Source: JANQTF01 sp036835375 | GTDB lineage: Bacteria; Bacteroidota; Bacteroidia; J057 | Assembly (NCBI GenBank): GCA_036835375.1 | Contig: DAITMB010000024.1 | Span: 1 to 48,714, forward strand | DNA length: 48,714 nucleotides | Reading direction: 5' to 3' | In this document: piece by piece, positions 33,264 through 40,972 of the stretch | Position numbering within the stretch: the stretch's first letter is position 1 | Layout: the number at the start of each line of letters is the position of its first letter | The notes under the pieces: generated by a model | Database searches by the model: none | What the model was told of the DNA's origin: nothing | The model's input: the letters and a program-made list of their open reading frames with translations, nothing else | Program-made: the position numbers and the translations under genes

Positions 33264-33299
33264 GCTTTATTTCGCCATGTAAATGAGGCAAAATAAAGC
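33264..33299. repeat. Hairpin between the GH13 and enoyl-CoA hydratase genes
   Basis: GCTTTATTT (33264-33272) pairs with AAATAAAGC (33291-33299), extended by GCC/GGC after one mismatch, loop of about ten bases. It lies 77 bases past the GH13 stop and 108 bases before the next gene. There is no T-run after it on either strand. Confidence 0.45.
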
Positions 33300-33406
33300 A
33301 GGAGTAATATTGGGAACATGATTTTTCTGGTCTCTTTTGGAGCTCGTTGATGGCATTTTCCATTGCTTCCTTTCGTTAATTTAGCTCATTATTTACCCCA
33401 ATTGCG

Positions 33407-34186
33407 ATGTACGAAACTTTGCTGTTTGACCAGAATCAACACACAGTGACCCTCACCCTGAATCGGCCTGACCGATACAATGCCTTTAACGAGGTGATGA
33501 GTCGGGAATTTTTGGACGCTCTGAAGCGCTGCCGCAAGGAATCTGAGATTCGGGTGGTGGTGATCACGGGCGCTGGCAAAGCTTTCTGTTCGGGGCAGGA
33601 CCTGAAGGAAGTGCAGGGAAAGTCGAGGTCTTTGGGGGAATCGGTAGAGCGGCGCTATAACCCGATGATTCGGATGATTCGTGAGACCGAGAAAGTCTTT
33701 CTGTGTCAACTCAATGGCGTGGCAGCAGGAGCGGGTGCGAGTCTGGCCTTGGCCTGCGACCATGTGGTGGCGCAGCCAAATGCAAAGTTGCTATGGGCAT
33801 TTGCCAACATTGGTCTGGCGCTTGATAGCGGATCTTCCTGGTTTTTGCCAAGACTGGCTGGTCATCGGAAGGCATTTGAGCTGGCCGCCCTAGGCGAGGC
33901 AATCCTCGCCGGCGATGCGCTCGCAGCAGGGTTGATCAATGAAGTGGTGGCCACGGAAGAGTCCCTGCCAGCGCGGGTCCAGACACTTGCAGCGCAATAT
34001 GCCGAAAAGGCCCCAAAGGCATTAGGGCTCATCAAGCGGATGCTCAATCGCTCCTTTGAGTCGTCATTGGAAGAGATGCTGCTGATGGAAAAGTACTGCC
34101 AGGAAATCGCCGGAAATACTACTGACTACCAAGAAGGCGTCAATGCGTTTTCGGATAAGAGAAAACCCCAATTCACAGGCAGATAG
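33407..34186 (+). CDS. Enoyl-CoA hydratase/isomerase, PaaG-like
   Basis: A 259-residue crotonase. LNRPDRYNAFNEVMSREF is the substrate loop, GKAFCSGQDLKE and GVAAGAGASLALACD (about 104-118) form the oxyanion hole, and NIGLALDSGSSWFLPRL is the active-site region. The DSGSSWFLPRL form resembles PaaG (ring-1,2-epoxyphenylacetyl-CoA isomerase) more than FadB-type hydratases, where a Glu is usual at this site; here Asp takes its place. No phenylacetate genes lie nearby, so a role in aromatic breakdown is only a hint. It stands alone. Confidence 0.87.
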   Translation: MYETLLFDQNQHTVTLTLNRPDRYNAFNEVMSREFLDALKRCRKESEIRVVVITGAGKAFCSGQDLKEVQGKSRSLGESVERRYNPMIRMIRETEKVFLCQLNGVAAGAGASLALACDHVVAQPNAKLLWAFANIGLALDSGSSWFLPRLAGHRKAFELAALGEAILAGDALAAGLINEVVATEESLPARVQTLAAQYAEKAPKALGLIKRMLNRSFESSLEEMLLMEKYCQEIAGNTTDYQEGVNAFSDKRKPQFTGR

Positions 34187-34518
34187 AATTTCAGATAACT
34201 TGTCATTCGATAATCATACCATTCCCGAAAAAATTTCCCAGCAGAGAAATACACGAAGCGCCGCTCCACCTCATAAAAATACCATTAGCGCGAAGATCCA
34301 TTCCGTTCGCATTTCTTCTGGCCTATGGCTGGGAGTCAGCCTGTACATTAGTACAGAAATCGAATAGTACGATGGGAAGTTTTTAATTGAACGACTATTC
34401 AATTTTTCGTTTTCGGGCATTCGTTCTTCTTGCCTTAATATTTTTTATGTAGGCGCTTCCACCAGCTTCGGATCACCATTTCGTCATCACCTCATTCCAC
34501 CTAGCACTTCGATTTTCC
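34187..34518. other. Intergenic region with two small palindromes
   Basis: About 332 bases. CTGTAC-ATTA-GTACAG (34341-34356) and AATTGAA-CGACTA-TTCAATT (34385-34404), the latter followed by four T's, are both perfect. The second could be a weak AT-rich terminator for the crotonase gene or a binding site in the TonB/PKD promoter region. Confidence 0.5.
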
Positions 34519-35682
34519 ATGACAGCTAACGAAACTACTCCCCGTTTTGACCAGTACCTTGCTCAGATTGAATCTCGTGAACGCAAAAAAAGACGCCGAT
34601 ATCAAATTGCTGCTGCAGGAGCGATTCTCCTGCTAGGTGCTGGCGCGACTTGGTATTTCGTTCAGCCAGATCAATCTGGACCCCTCAGGCAGTATGAAGC
34701 CAGCCGATTGACCTACTCCATGGTCCAGAACCTCTTCGACGAGCGAAATGACCAGATCGTGGTTGCTCACCCAGCCATCGGATTTGATACGATCTACTCG
34801 CCAGAAGACTACCTCAGCCTCCGTGGACTTCTGGACCAACTAGAATCTATGTCTCCCGGTGAGGAAGAAAATTCGGGCGAATCTCTTGATGTGCCGCCAA
34901 CTTTTGCTGTGGACATTGCCGGCCCGAGAGAAGTGGGAAGTACACTCAACTTCACCATTGAGAACTACGACGAAAACATGACCTACATGCTCGACTTTGG
35001 CAACGGGTACCGCAAAGAAGTAGAGCGCAGTTTTTCCTACGTTTATCGCACCACGGGTCAGTTTCGCTTGCGCCTGATCGCCACCAACGCCCAGGGTTCC
35101 AGCAGCATCTACAACAAGTCGCTCTCGATTTCTCGCAGCACAGATAATCTTCCCATCGTCGAGCAACCTGCTGCCGCGCCAGTTCCTGAAGAGGTAGCCG
35201 AGGAAACACCAGCTGCGTCAGGCAACACTGCCGAGTCTGAATCTGCTGGTCTGATTGCCATGCGAGGCGTGAATACTTCTGCCCCCCGAATCATTTCTAC
35301 CCCCATTGCACGAGAAGTTGCTCCTGAACTCCCCGCCGATGCTCCGACAGCTAGCTCGGACATGGACCCCCTGATCGCATCGGAGGTTGAGCCAAGTTTC
35401 CCCGGTGGTATGGTTGCTCTTGGGAACTTTGTACGAAGTAATTACCGCTACCCCCGTGCCGCTCAAAACGGAAACGTCGAAGGCGTCGTGTATGTCCAGT
35501 TCGTCGTTAATGCCAACGGTAGCATCTCCAATCCCAGGGTCATCAGAGGAATCGGATCTGGTTGTGACGAGGAAGCACTCCGTCTTGTGGGCATGATGCC
35601 CCGCTGGAATCCTGGGAAACAGAGCGGACGAGATGTCTCTGTTTATCATACCATCCCGATTACTTTCCGTCTCGTCAAGTAA
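34519..35682 (+). CDS. TonB-like energy transducer with a PKD-type domain
   Basis: A 387-residue inner-membrane-anchored protein. Residues 1-28 are charged and cytoplasmic, 29-48 one membrane helix. About 126-207 form a PKD-like beta-sandwich (FTIENYDENMTYMLDFGNGYRK, then SYVYRTTGQFRLRLIATNAQG). An acidic, Pro/Ala-rich linker runs about 210-285, and residues 290-387 are a TonB C-terminal domain (NYRYPRAAQNGNVEGVVYVQ, GCDEEALRLVGMMPRWNPGK, HTIPITFRLVK). TonB domains contact outer-membrane receptors and pass on ion-gradient energy from ExbBD; a PKD sandwich between anchor and TonB domain is unusual. No ExbB, ExbD or TonB-dependent receptor is next to it. A strong terminator follows. Confidence 0.87.
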   Translation: MTANETTPRFDQYLAQIESRERKKRRRYQIAAAGAILLLGAGATWYFVQPDQSGPLRQYEASRLTYSMVQNLFDERNDQIVVAHPAIGFDTIYSPEDYLSLRGLLDQLESMSPGEEENSGESLDVPPTFAVDIAGPREVGSTLNFTIENYDENMTYMLDFGNGYRKEVERSFSYVYRTTGQFRLRLIATNAQGSSSIYNKSLSISRSTDNLPIVEQPAAAPVPEEVAEETPAASGNTAESESAGLIAMRGVNTSAPRIISTPIAREVAPELPADAPTASSDMDPLIASEVEPSFPGGMVALGNFVRSNYRYPRAAQNGNVEGVVYVQFVVNANGSISNPRVIRGIGSGCDEEALRLVGMMPRWNPGKQSGRDVSVYHTIPITFRLVK

Positions 35683-35752
35683 TGTCGATCAGGAGAGTTG
35701 ATCGTTGGGACGTTTCGTGACAAGGCAAAGTCTGTGAAATGACTGGCTTGCA

Positions 35753-35797
35753 AGCAGGGAGATTGATCTAACGGATAGATCTCCCTGCTATTTTTTT
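35753..35797 (+). terminator. Terminator after the TonB/PKD gene
   Basis: AGCAGGGAGAT (35753-35763) pairs perfectly with ATCTCCCTGCT (35779-35789), followed by A and seven T's (35791-35797). Confidence 0.88.
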
Positions 35798-35870
35798 GCG
35801 CTGCTGGAGAGCATGGTGATTTATCATCAGTCACGCGCTCTGTCTCACAATGGGTACCTTTTCGCTTACC

Positions 35871-36335
35871 TCAATTGGCCGATACCAAATTCACCATCTC
35901 AACTCTACGCGCAGCCAGGAGGCTGGCCATGCGTCGCGCTTGCTGCTGGTGCAAAGGCTGCTGAAAGTTATCTGCCATGTGACTGATCGCTTTCGAAGGA
36001 ACTGTTTTTAAAAAATTCCGAAAACGATCACGGACATCAGCGCCCATCTCCATCGGAATCCTCACCCCTGCCGCCTTCATCGCTTGGATCAGCAAAGGAA
36101 AATCGCCAGGATAAAAAGGGAAGTGCCAAAAGTAAAGTGGAGAAGGCAGGCTTTCCACCATTACGATCAGCCGAAGATGCATTTCTCTTTCCATCGTTTC
36201 ATCGAACCCTTGGATACCAGGCAGTGTCTCGTCGAGCAAGTTCTGCAATGATTCAGTATGGGCAAATCCCTGAAAAGTAGCCTCAATCTCTAAGAGTTTG
36301 GGTATTTGGTTTTGAAAGTCGGTCCAAGTATTCAT
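35871..36335 (-). CDS. Hypothetical protein, 154 residues
   Basis: A soluble helical protein that begins MNTWTDFQNQIPKLLEIEATF. The middle has LYFWHFPFYPGDFPLLIQAM and then ADVRDRFRNFLKTVPSKAI and a Gln-rich helix (NFQQPLHQQQARRMASLL). No membrane segment or signal. I recognise no family. A shorter unknown lies 47 bases upstream on the same strand and shares the VRDR(F/L)R...LP pattern near its centre, so the two may be related. Confidence 0.5.
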   Translation of the reverse strand: MNTWTDFQNQIPKLLEIEATFQGFAHTESLQNLLDETLPGIQGFDETMEREMHLRLIVMVESLPSPLYFWHFPFYPGDFPLLIQAMKAAGVRIPMEMGADVRDRFRNFLKTVPSKAISHMADNFQQPLHQQQARRMASLLAARRVEMVNLVSAN

Positions 36336-36382
36336 AACGATTGAAGTATTATTTTAATCATGGACAATTTATGAATAAAATA

Positions 36383-36604
36383 TTACATGAGTTGCATTGT
36401 TTGCTGGGTCACTAATATCGAGGCTTGTGCTGCCTGAAAGGCTGTACCAAAGGCGTACAGTGCGATGCCTTCTGTGGGAAGCGACCGTCGGAGCCGATCT
36501 CTTACATATGGGTCGGGGTCTTCTGGCAATACCCCATTGCCGGGGTGAAGCCGACTCGGAATTTTGTTGAGAAAAAACGAAGTAAATCGCATAAATAATC
36601 CCAT
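36383..36604 (-). CDS. Hypothetical protein, 73 residues
   Basis: A small protein with a hydrophobic N-terminus (MGLFMRFTSFFLNKI) and then DPDPYVRDRLRRSLPTEGI and the helix-like FGTAFQAAQASILVTQQTMQLM. No family is recognised. It precedes the 154-residue unknown on the minus strand, 47 bases apart, and shares the VRDR motif. Its small size makes a chance ORF possible, but the spacing and shared motif favour a gene. Confidence 0.4.
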   Translation of the reverse strand: MGLFMRFTSFFLNKIPSRLHPGNGVLPEDPDPYVRDRLRRSLPTEGIALYAFGTAFQAAQASILVTQQTMQLM

Positions 36605-36630
36605 TCGATAGAATACCCGAGAAGCTGGAC

Positions 36631-36660
36631 TTGAATTCTCGAAGCCCTGCCTTAATTTAG
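36631..36660 (+). promoter_or_regulatory. Candidate promoter of the glucan phosphorylase gene
   Basis: TTG (36631-36633), exactly 19 bases, then TAATTTAG (36653-36660), one base off TAnnTTTG. The ATG at 36686 would be about 20 bases after the start of transcription. Confidence 0.45.
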
Positions 36661-36685
36661 CCCTGGTTCACATAACTTGACTTGA

Positions 36686-38335
36686 ATGAAATCTAAATGC
36701 ACCTGGGAACACCCATACGCCTACGGCGAAGGCTACGAAAAAAAAGTAGCTTACTTCAGCATGGAGTTTGGCATTGATCACGCCCTGAAAATCTACTCTG
36801 GAGGCCTCGGCTACTTAGCTGGCTCTCACATGAGAAGCGCGTATGAGCTTCGCCAAAACATGATCGGGATCGGCATGTTGTGGAAATTTGGCTACTACGA
36901 CCAAGTCCGCGACAGCAACAGCCACATGCGGCCCCTGTTTCGGGAGCGCTATTACGCCTTCCTCGAGCCTACCGACCTGATCTTTCCGGTGGAAGTGAAT
37001 GGACACATTGTCAAAGTCCAGGCCTACTACCTCGCGCCAGAGGTATTTGGGACAGTGCCCATGTACTTTCTTACTACCGATATTGAGGAGCTCAATGACT
37101 ATCTCTCTTGCACCATCACCCACCGACTCTACGAGTCGAATGAAGCTGGTCGCATCGCACAGAGCATCATTCTTGGTGTAGGTGGCGCAAAAGTCGTCGA
37201 AGCCCTCGGCGGAGCGGACATCTATCACATGAATGAGGCCCACGCCCTTCCACTCGCCTTCTATCTCTACGAGCAGGCGCAAGATCTCCAAAAGGTGAAG
37301 GAAAAAATCGTGTTCACGACCCACACGCCTGAGAAGGCAGGCAACGAGGAACACAACATTCACCTGCTGAGCAAAATGGGCTTTTTTGGTACGGTGGACA
37401 CCGATACTGTGCGTAAAATCACCGGAACCAAAGGCGACACCTTTGGCTACACACCTGCCTCGCTGGTCCTCTCTAAAGCCGCCAACGGCGTGTCGCAGCT
37501 CCATGCCGATGTCTCCAACGAGATGTGGGATTGGGTAGAAGGGGCACCTAGCATTATCGGGATCACCAATGCCCAAAATCAAAAGTTTTGGCAAGATCAG
37601 GAGCTCAAGGCCGCCCTTGATAAAGATGACGATGCGGCCTTCTTGACTCGCAAAAAGGAGATGAAGGCAGCCCTTTTCGACATCGTGGCGGACCAAACGG
37701 GGAAAATTTTCGATCCCGAGGTGTTGACCATTGTCTGGGCAAGGCGATTCGCGGGATACAAGCGAGCAGATTTGATTTTCAGGAACCTTCCGCGGTTCTA
37801 CGAACTGCTCAATCGCGGGAAATATCCCCTCCAGATTATCTGGGCCGGAAAACCTTATCCAGAAGACCAGGGCGCGATCGATACCTTCAACCGGATCTAT
37901 GAGCTTACCCGACTCAGTCACCAAGCCACGATTCTCACCGGCTACGAGATGAATCTCTCCAAAGCCTTGAAGCAAGGGTCGGACTTGTGGCTCAACACCC
38001 CGCGCAGACCCAGGGAAGCCTCCGGAACTTCCGGCATGACAGCAGCCATGAATGGCTCGGTCAATTTCTCCATCAATGATGGTTGGATTCCGGAATTTGC
38101 CATTCACGGCCACAACGCCTTTGTGATTCCTGAAGCCGACGTGACCCAGCCCATTGAGATCCAAGACGATCACGACTATCACCACATGATGCGAATTCTC
38201 ACCAGTGAGATCATTCAGCTCTACTATGAGAAACCCAGCGAATGGCTCCGCATTGTGAAGCAATCCATGCGAGAAGTGGTGCCAATGTTTGACTCTGGCC
38301 GTCAGGCAGATGAGTATTACAAACGATTGTTCTAA
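36686..38335 (+). CDS. glgP: Alpha-glucan (glycogen/maltodextrin) phosphorylase, short form
   Basis: A 549-residue PLP-dependent GT35 enzyme that releases glucose-1-phosphate from alpha-1,4 glucans. VAYFSMEFGIDHALKIYSGGLGYLAG is the typical N-terminal region, IYHMNEAHALPLAFYL and FTTHTPEKAGNEEHN follow, VWARRFAGYKRADL is the phosphate region with its Arg/Lys pair, and EASGTSGMTAAMNG is the diagnostic sugar/phosphate-binding loop. It is much shorter than the 800-residue classical GlgP and matches the short archaeal/bacterial form. It has a promoter-like element and a 3' terminator, so it is a single-gene unit; the secreted GH13 enzyme is 3.5 kb upstream. Confidence 0.92.
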   Translation: MKSKCTWEHPYAYGEGYEKKVAYFSMEFGIDHALKIYSGGLGYLAGSHMRSAYELRQNMIGIGMLWKFGYYDQVRDSNSHMRPLFRERYYAFLEPTDLIFPVEVNGHIVKVQAYYLAPEVFGTVPMYFLTTDIEELNDYLSCTITHRLYESNEAGRIAQSIILGVGGAKVVEALGGADIYHMNEAHALPLAFYLYEQAQDLQKVKEKIVFTTHTPEKAGNEEHNIHLLSKMGFFGTVDTDTVRKITGTKGDTFGYTPASLVLSKAANGVSQLHADVSNEMWDWVEGAPSIIGITNAQNQKFWQDQELKAALDKDDDAAFLTRKKEMKAALFDIVADQTGKIFDPEVLTIVWARRFAGYKRADLIFRNLPRFYELLNRGKYPLQIIWAGKPYPEDQGAIDTFNRIYELTRLSHQATILTGYEMNLSKALKQGSDLWLNTPRRPREASGTSGMTAAMNGSVNFSINDGWIPEFAIHGHNAFVIPEADVTQPIEIQDDHDYHHMMRILTSEIIQLYYEKPSEWLRIVKQSMREVVPMFDSGRQADEYYKRLF

Positions 38336-38459
38336 GCGCGTTGTGCGTTGTAAGTCATCTTCCGGTTAAGCTTGGTGCTGCGCCAAGGCTGGAAACTGGC
38401 CAAGCTAGAATCCTTCGGCTGAGCTTTCTCCCTATTTTGGGACAATCGCTCCGCGCAAT

Positions 38460-38494
38460 AAAATCCTCGTGTGGCATTGCTGCACGAGGATTTT
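38460..38494 (+). terminator. Terminator after glgP
   Basis: A perfect 12-bp stem, AAAATCCTCGTG (38460-38471) with CACGAGGATTTT (38483-38494), loop of 11, T-rich right arm. It is about 125 bases past the glgP stop. Confidence 0.82.
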
Positions 38495-38585
38495 GTGTGT
38501 TGGTCTGCAATGAATCTCAACGATTGAATTCCTTTGGATGTGAGCATTTAAAGACCACGAGACAGAGCGCAAGCTCAGATTTCAT

Positions 38586-38593
38586 TACCTTTG
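38586..38593 (+). promoter_or_regulatory. TAccTTTG box at the start of the importer operon
   Basis: An exact TAnnTTTG match, but only 4 bases before the ATG at 38598, which would put the transcription start inside or just past it. Either the message is nearly leaderless, or translation begins at a later codon, or the match is chance. Confidence 0.25.
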
Positions 38594-38597
38594 GCTC

Positions 38598-39782
38598 ATG
38601 TTTCACCTAAATTTCTGCGCCTTTTTATTTGGTTTTCGTTTTCGGACCCTTTGTCAAATGTGTTGGCTGGCCGGATCGCTTTGGTTGCTGGGGTGCCAAT
38701 CAAAAGGTGGCGAGGAAACGGATTTTTGGATTACGCCGAATGCGCGAGGGTTTCATTTAGAGCCAGTACCAGAAGGTTGGGATCTATCTTTGATTCGCTT
38801 TTACATGCCTCAACCAGATACACTTCGGTACGAATTTCGGAGATCTCCTCAGCGAGGTCAATTCCCCTGGCCCATCCAGCGGCTGATCACCCTCTCAGCT
38901 ACGCAGGTAGGGATGCTGGTTTTTGCAGATGTACGTGAAAAAATCGTCGCAGTGGACGATAAGCGGTTCATTTATGACCCGGTGCTCCGCGCTGCGATTG
39001 AGGCAGGGGACATTGGGGAGGTGAGGTTGAACGGCCAGCTCGACCTCGAACGGATCGCGGCCCTTCAGCCTGAGCTGGTGCTTGTGTCAGCATTTCCTGA
39101 TGGGCAGGACAAGGAGTTGATTCGCTTGAATGAAATGGGAATTCCCATATTGCCGATTTCAGAATGGCAGGAAACTCACCCCCTGGCCCGAGCTGCATGG
39201 GTCAAGGTGATTGCAGCGATATGTGGCCGCGAAGAACAAGTTGAGAAACAGTTCGATGAATTGAGCGACCGATACTCGGCTATGGCGGGCTTGGTGAAGG
39301 CCGACATTGAGCGGCCGCTGGTGTTGACAGGCTCTCCATATCAAGGAATCTGGTCGGTGCCAGCAGGGGAAAGCTACCTTGCAACCCTTCTTCGAGATGC
39401 GGGCGCGCGAACTGGATGGGAGCAAGAAGCGGGCACAGGAAGTCTTGCGCTGGACCCAGAGGCAGTATATCCCGTGGCGCTAGAGGCTTCGGTATGGATT
39501 CATCCGGGCACCTCCACGACGGAGCAAGATCTAATGGGTGCCCTTCCGCTTTATCGGGAAATTTCCGCCGTCAAAAACCACCAAGTCTATCATTATTACC
39601 GCATGGCGACGCCAGATGGTGCCAATGCATATTGGGAAACCGGCACGGTACGCCCCGATCTGGTGCTTCAGGACCTGATGATGATTTTTCATCCTGACTT
39701 GTTTTCCTCGAATGAGGTTCTATCGGATGATATTCTTTCAAGCCCGCACACCTTCACTTATTACGCTCCGCTCAGCCGATGA
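38598..39782 (+). CDS. ABC importer substrate-binding lipoprotein (BtuF/FecB-like)
   Basis: A 394-residue cluster-A-II binding protein of the cobalamin/siderophore/heme importers. A lipoprotein signal ends at Cys33 (LWLLGCQSK). The periplasmic part has the typical Rossmann-type lobes joined by a long helix: RLITLSATQVGMLVFADVREKIVAV, LDLERIAALQPELVLVSA and AAWVKVIAAICGREEQVEK, with a C-terminal lobe through VRPDLVLQDLMMIFHPDL. The transported compound (vitamin B12, heme or siderophore) cannot be read. Its last four bases overlap the permease start (ATGA at 39779), so the two are translated together. The exact start is unsure; ATG 38658 would still leave a lipobox but no positive charge. Confidence 0.85.
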   Translation: MFHLNFCAFLFGFRFRTLCQMCWLAGSLWLLGCQSKGGEETDFWITPNARGFHLEPVPEGWDLSLIRFYMPQPDTLRYEFRRSPQRGQFPWPIQRLITLSATQVGMLVFADVREKIVAVDDKRFIYDPVLRAAIEAGDIGEVRLNGQLDLERIAALQPELVLVSAFPDGQDKELIRLNEMGIPILPISEWQETHPLARAAWVKVIAAICGREEQVEKQFDELSDRYSAMAGLVKADIERPLVLTGSPYQGIWSVPAGESYLATLLRDAGARTGWEQEAGTGSLALDPEAVYPVALEASVWIHPGTSTTEQDLMGALPLYREISAVKNHQVYHYYRMATPDGANAYWETGTVRPDLVLQDLMMIFHPDLFSSNEVLSDDILSSPHTFTYYAPLSR

Positions 39783-40810
39783 AACGCAACGCGATCATGT
39801 GGATCGGTCTGCTGCTCGGTCTCGGATGCTTATTTGCAGGCTCGCTGGTCTTGGGTTCTGTAGGAATTTCCTGGGCAGAATGGGGGCTGCTGTTGACAGG
39901 CAAAGGCGGGGACGTTCCGCGTGCCATCGTGATGGAACTCCGGTTGCCAAGGTCTTTGGGCGCGCTGGGAGCAGGCGCTGGACTGGGGATCGGTGGCTTG
40001 CTCATGCAGACCCTGTTTCGCAATCCGCTGGCTGGTCCTGGAATCTTGGGGGTCACTTCAGGAGCCAGCTTGGGGGTAGCTGCACTCATGCTCAGCGGTG
40101 CTGGCACCGCTACGATCGCGGCGATGAACAGCCTCGGGGTGGGCGCTGCGTGGATCCTGTTGTTGATGGCCTCATTGGGTGCAGCTTCGGTACTCGCGAT
40201 GGTGCTGCTATTGTCTTGGCGAATCAAAGATCCCGTAGTCTTGTTGATTATGGGCGTGATGCTGGGACAGATCACCCTCGCCGTGGTGTCGGTATGGCAG
40301 TATTTGAGTCGCCCGGAGGAAATTCGGGAATACCTGCTCTGGAGCTTCGGCAGTTTTGCCGGGACCACACCATTTCAAGCATTCACCCTGTTGGGAATCG
40401 TAGTAGTCGGGACGCTATTTTCCGGGCTATTTGCTAAGCAGTGGAACCTTCTGCTCCTCGGCGAAACCTATGCGAAAAGCCTGGGACTTTCTGTGCAACG
40501 AGCCCGAATTTGGCTCATCACCCTCACGAGCATCATGGCAGGAGCCGTCACGGCCTTTTGTGGGCCCATTGGTTTCATTGGCGTGGCTGTGCCGCACTTG
40601 GCACGGGGACTCACCGGGAGCTCCTCTCACCAGGTGCTGGTGCCGGTGACAGCCCTCTGTGGCGCAGGTCTTTTGCTGTTTTGTGACATTGTGGCTCGGC
40701 TGCCGGGAAGCAGTGGCAGCATTCCGCTCAATGCGGTGACCATTATGATCGGCGCACCTGTGGTCATTGCGGTCTTGCTTCGAAGAGGTCGCTACCGCGG
40801 CATGTGGTGA
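39779..40810 (+). CDS. FecCD/BtuC-family ABC importer permease
   Basis: A 343-residue inner-membrane permease with about ten helices. Family signatures: LRLPRSLGALGAGAGLGIGGLLMQTLFRNPLAGPGILGVTSG in outline (residues about 48-88, split here as RLPRSLGALGAGAGLG, QTLFRNPLAGPGILG), AFCGPIGFIGVAVPHLARGL (the cytoplasmic coupling region) and the C-terminal PLNAVTIMIGAPVVI. It moves a B12-, heme- or siderophore-type ligand with the binding protein before it and the ATPase after it. It overlaps the binding protein by 4 bases; the ATPase begins 162 bases later. Confidence 0.93.
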   Translation: MKRNAIMWIGLLLGLGCLFAGSLVLGSVGISWAEWGLLLTGKGGDVPRAIVMELRLPRSLGALGAGAGLGIGGLLMQTLFRNPLAGPGILGVTSGASLGVAALMLSGAGTATIAAMNSLGVGAAWILLLMASLGAASVLAMVLLLSWRIKDPVVLLIMGVMLGQITLAVVSVWQYLSRPEEIREYLLWSFGSFAGTTPFQAFTLLGIVVVGTLFSGLFAKQWNLLLLGETYAKSLGLSVQRARIWLITLTSIMAGAVTAFCGPIGFIGVAVPHLARGLTGSSSHQVLVPVTALCGAGLLLFCDIVARLPGSSGSIPLNAVTIMIGAPVVIAVLLRRGRYRGMW

Positions 40811-40924
40811 ATGCCTGTTTCCATGGCGGTTCCCTATTTACGATCATGACTGCTAAGGTCACGACGGTCGTACAAGATTCTGATTTTCAGTCCATCGTAC
40901 GATGCTCGTTTTGTATTCGAAGCG

Positions 40925-40932
40925 TACCTTTG
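40925..40932 (+). promoter_or_regulatory. Possible internal -7 box before the ATPase gene
   Basis: TACCTTTG fits TAnnTTTG exactly in the 162-base gap between permease and ATPase; the ATG at 40973 is about 35 bases past the predicted start. No good -33 box, so it is tentative. Confidence 0.3.
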
Positions 40933-40972
40933 ACCGCTGGGTAAACATTCCCAGCCTCTCCATCTCAGCATC

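Noticed and set aside
33377..33384. TAATTTAG before the enoyl-CoA hydratase gene as a promoter
   Set aside because: It resembles the -7 element seen before glgP, but the nearest TTG triplets are 12 and 27 bases away, outside the usual spacing.
36815..38263. 482-residue minus-strand ORF lying inside glgP
   Set aside because: It is exactly antisense to a well-supported phosphorylase and its translation has no family resemblance; shadow ORF of a codon-biased gene.
38336..38597. Cobalamin riboswitch before the BtuFCD-like genes
   Set aside because: The gap holds only the glgP terminator and an AT-poor stretch; none of the conserved riboswitch core could be seen, so the ligand of the importer stays open.
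39712..40437. 241-residue plus-strand ORF overlapping the permease gene
   Set aside because: Out-of-frame reading of the permease; Arg/Cys-rich with no membrane segments or family features.
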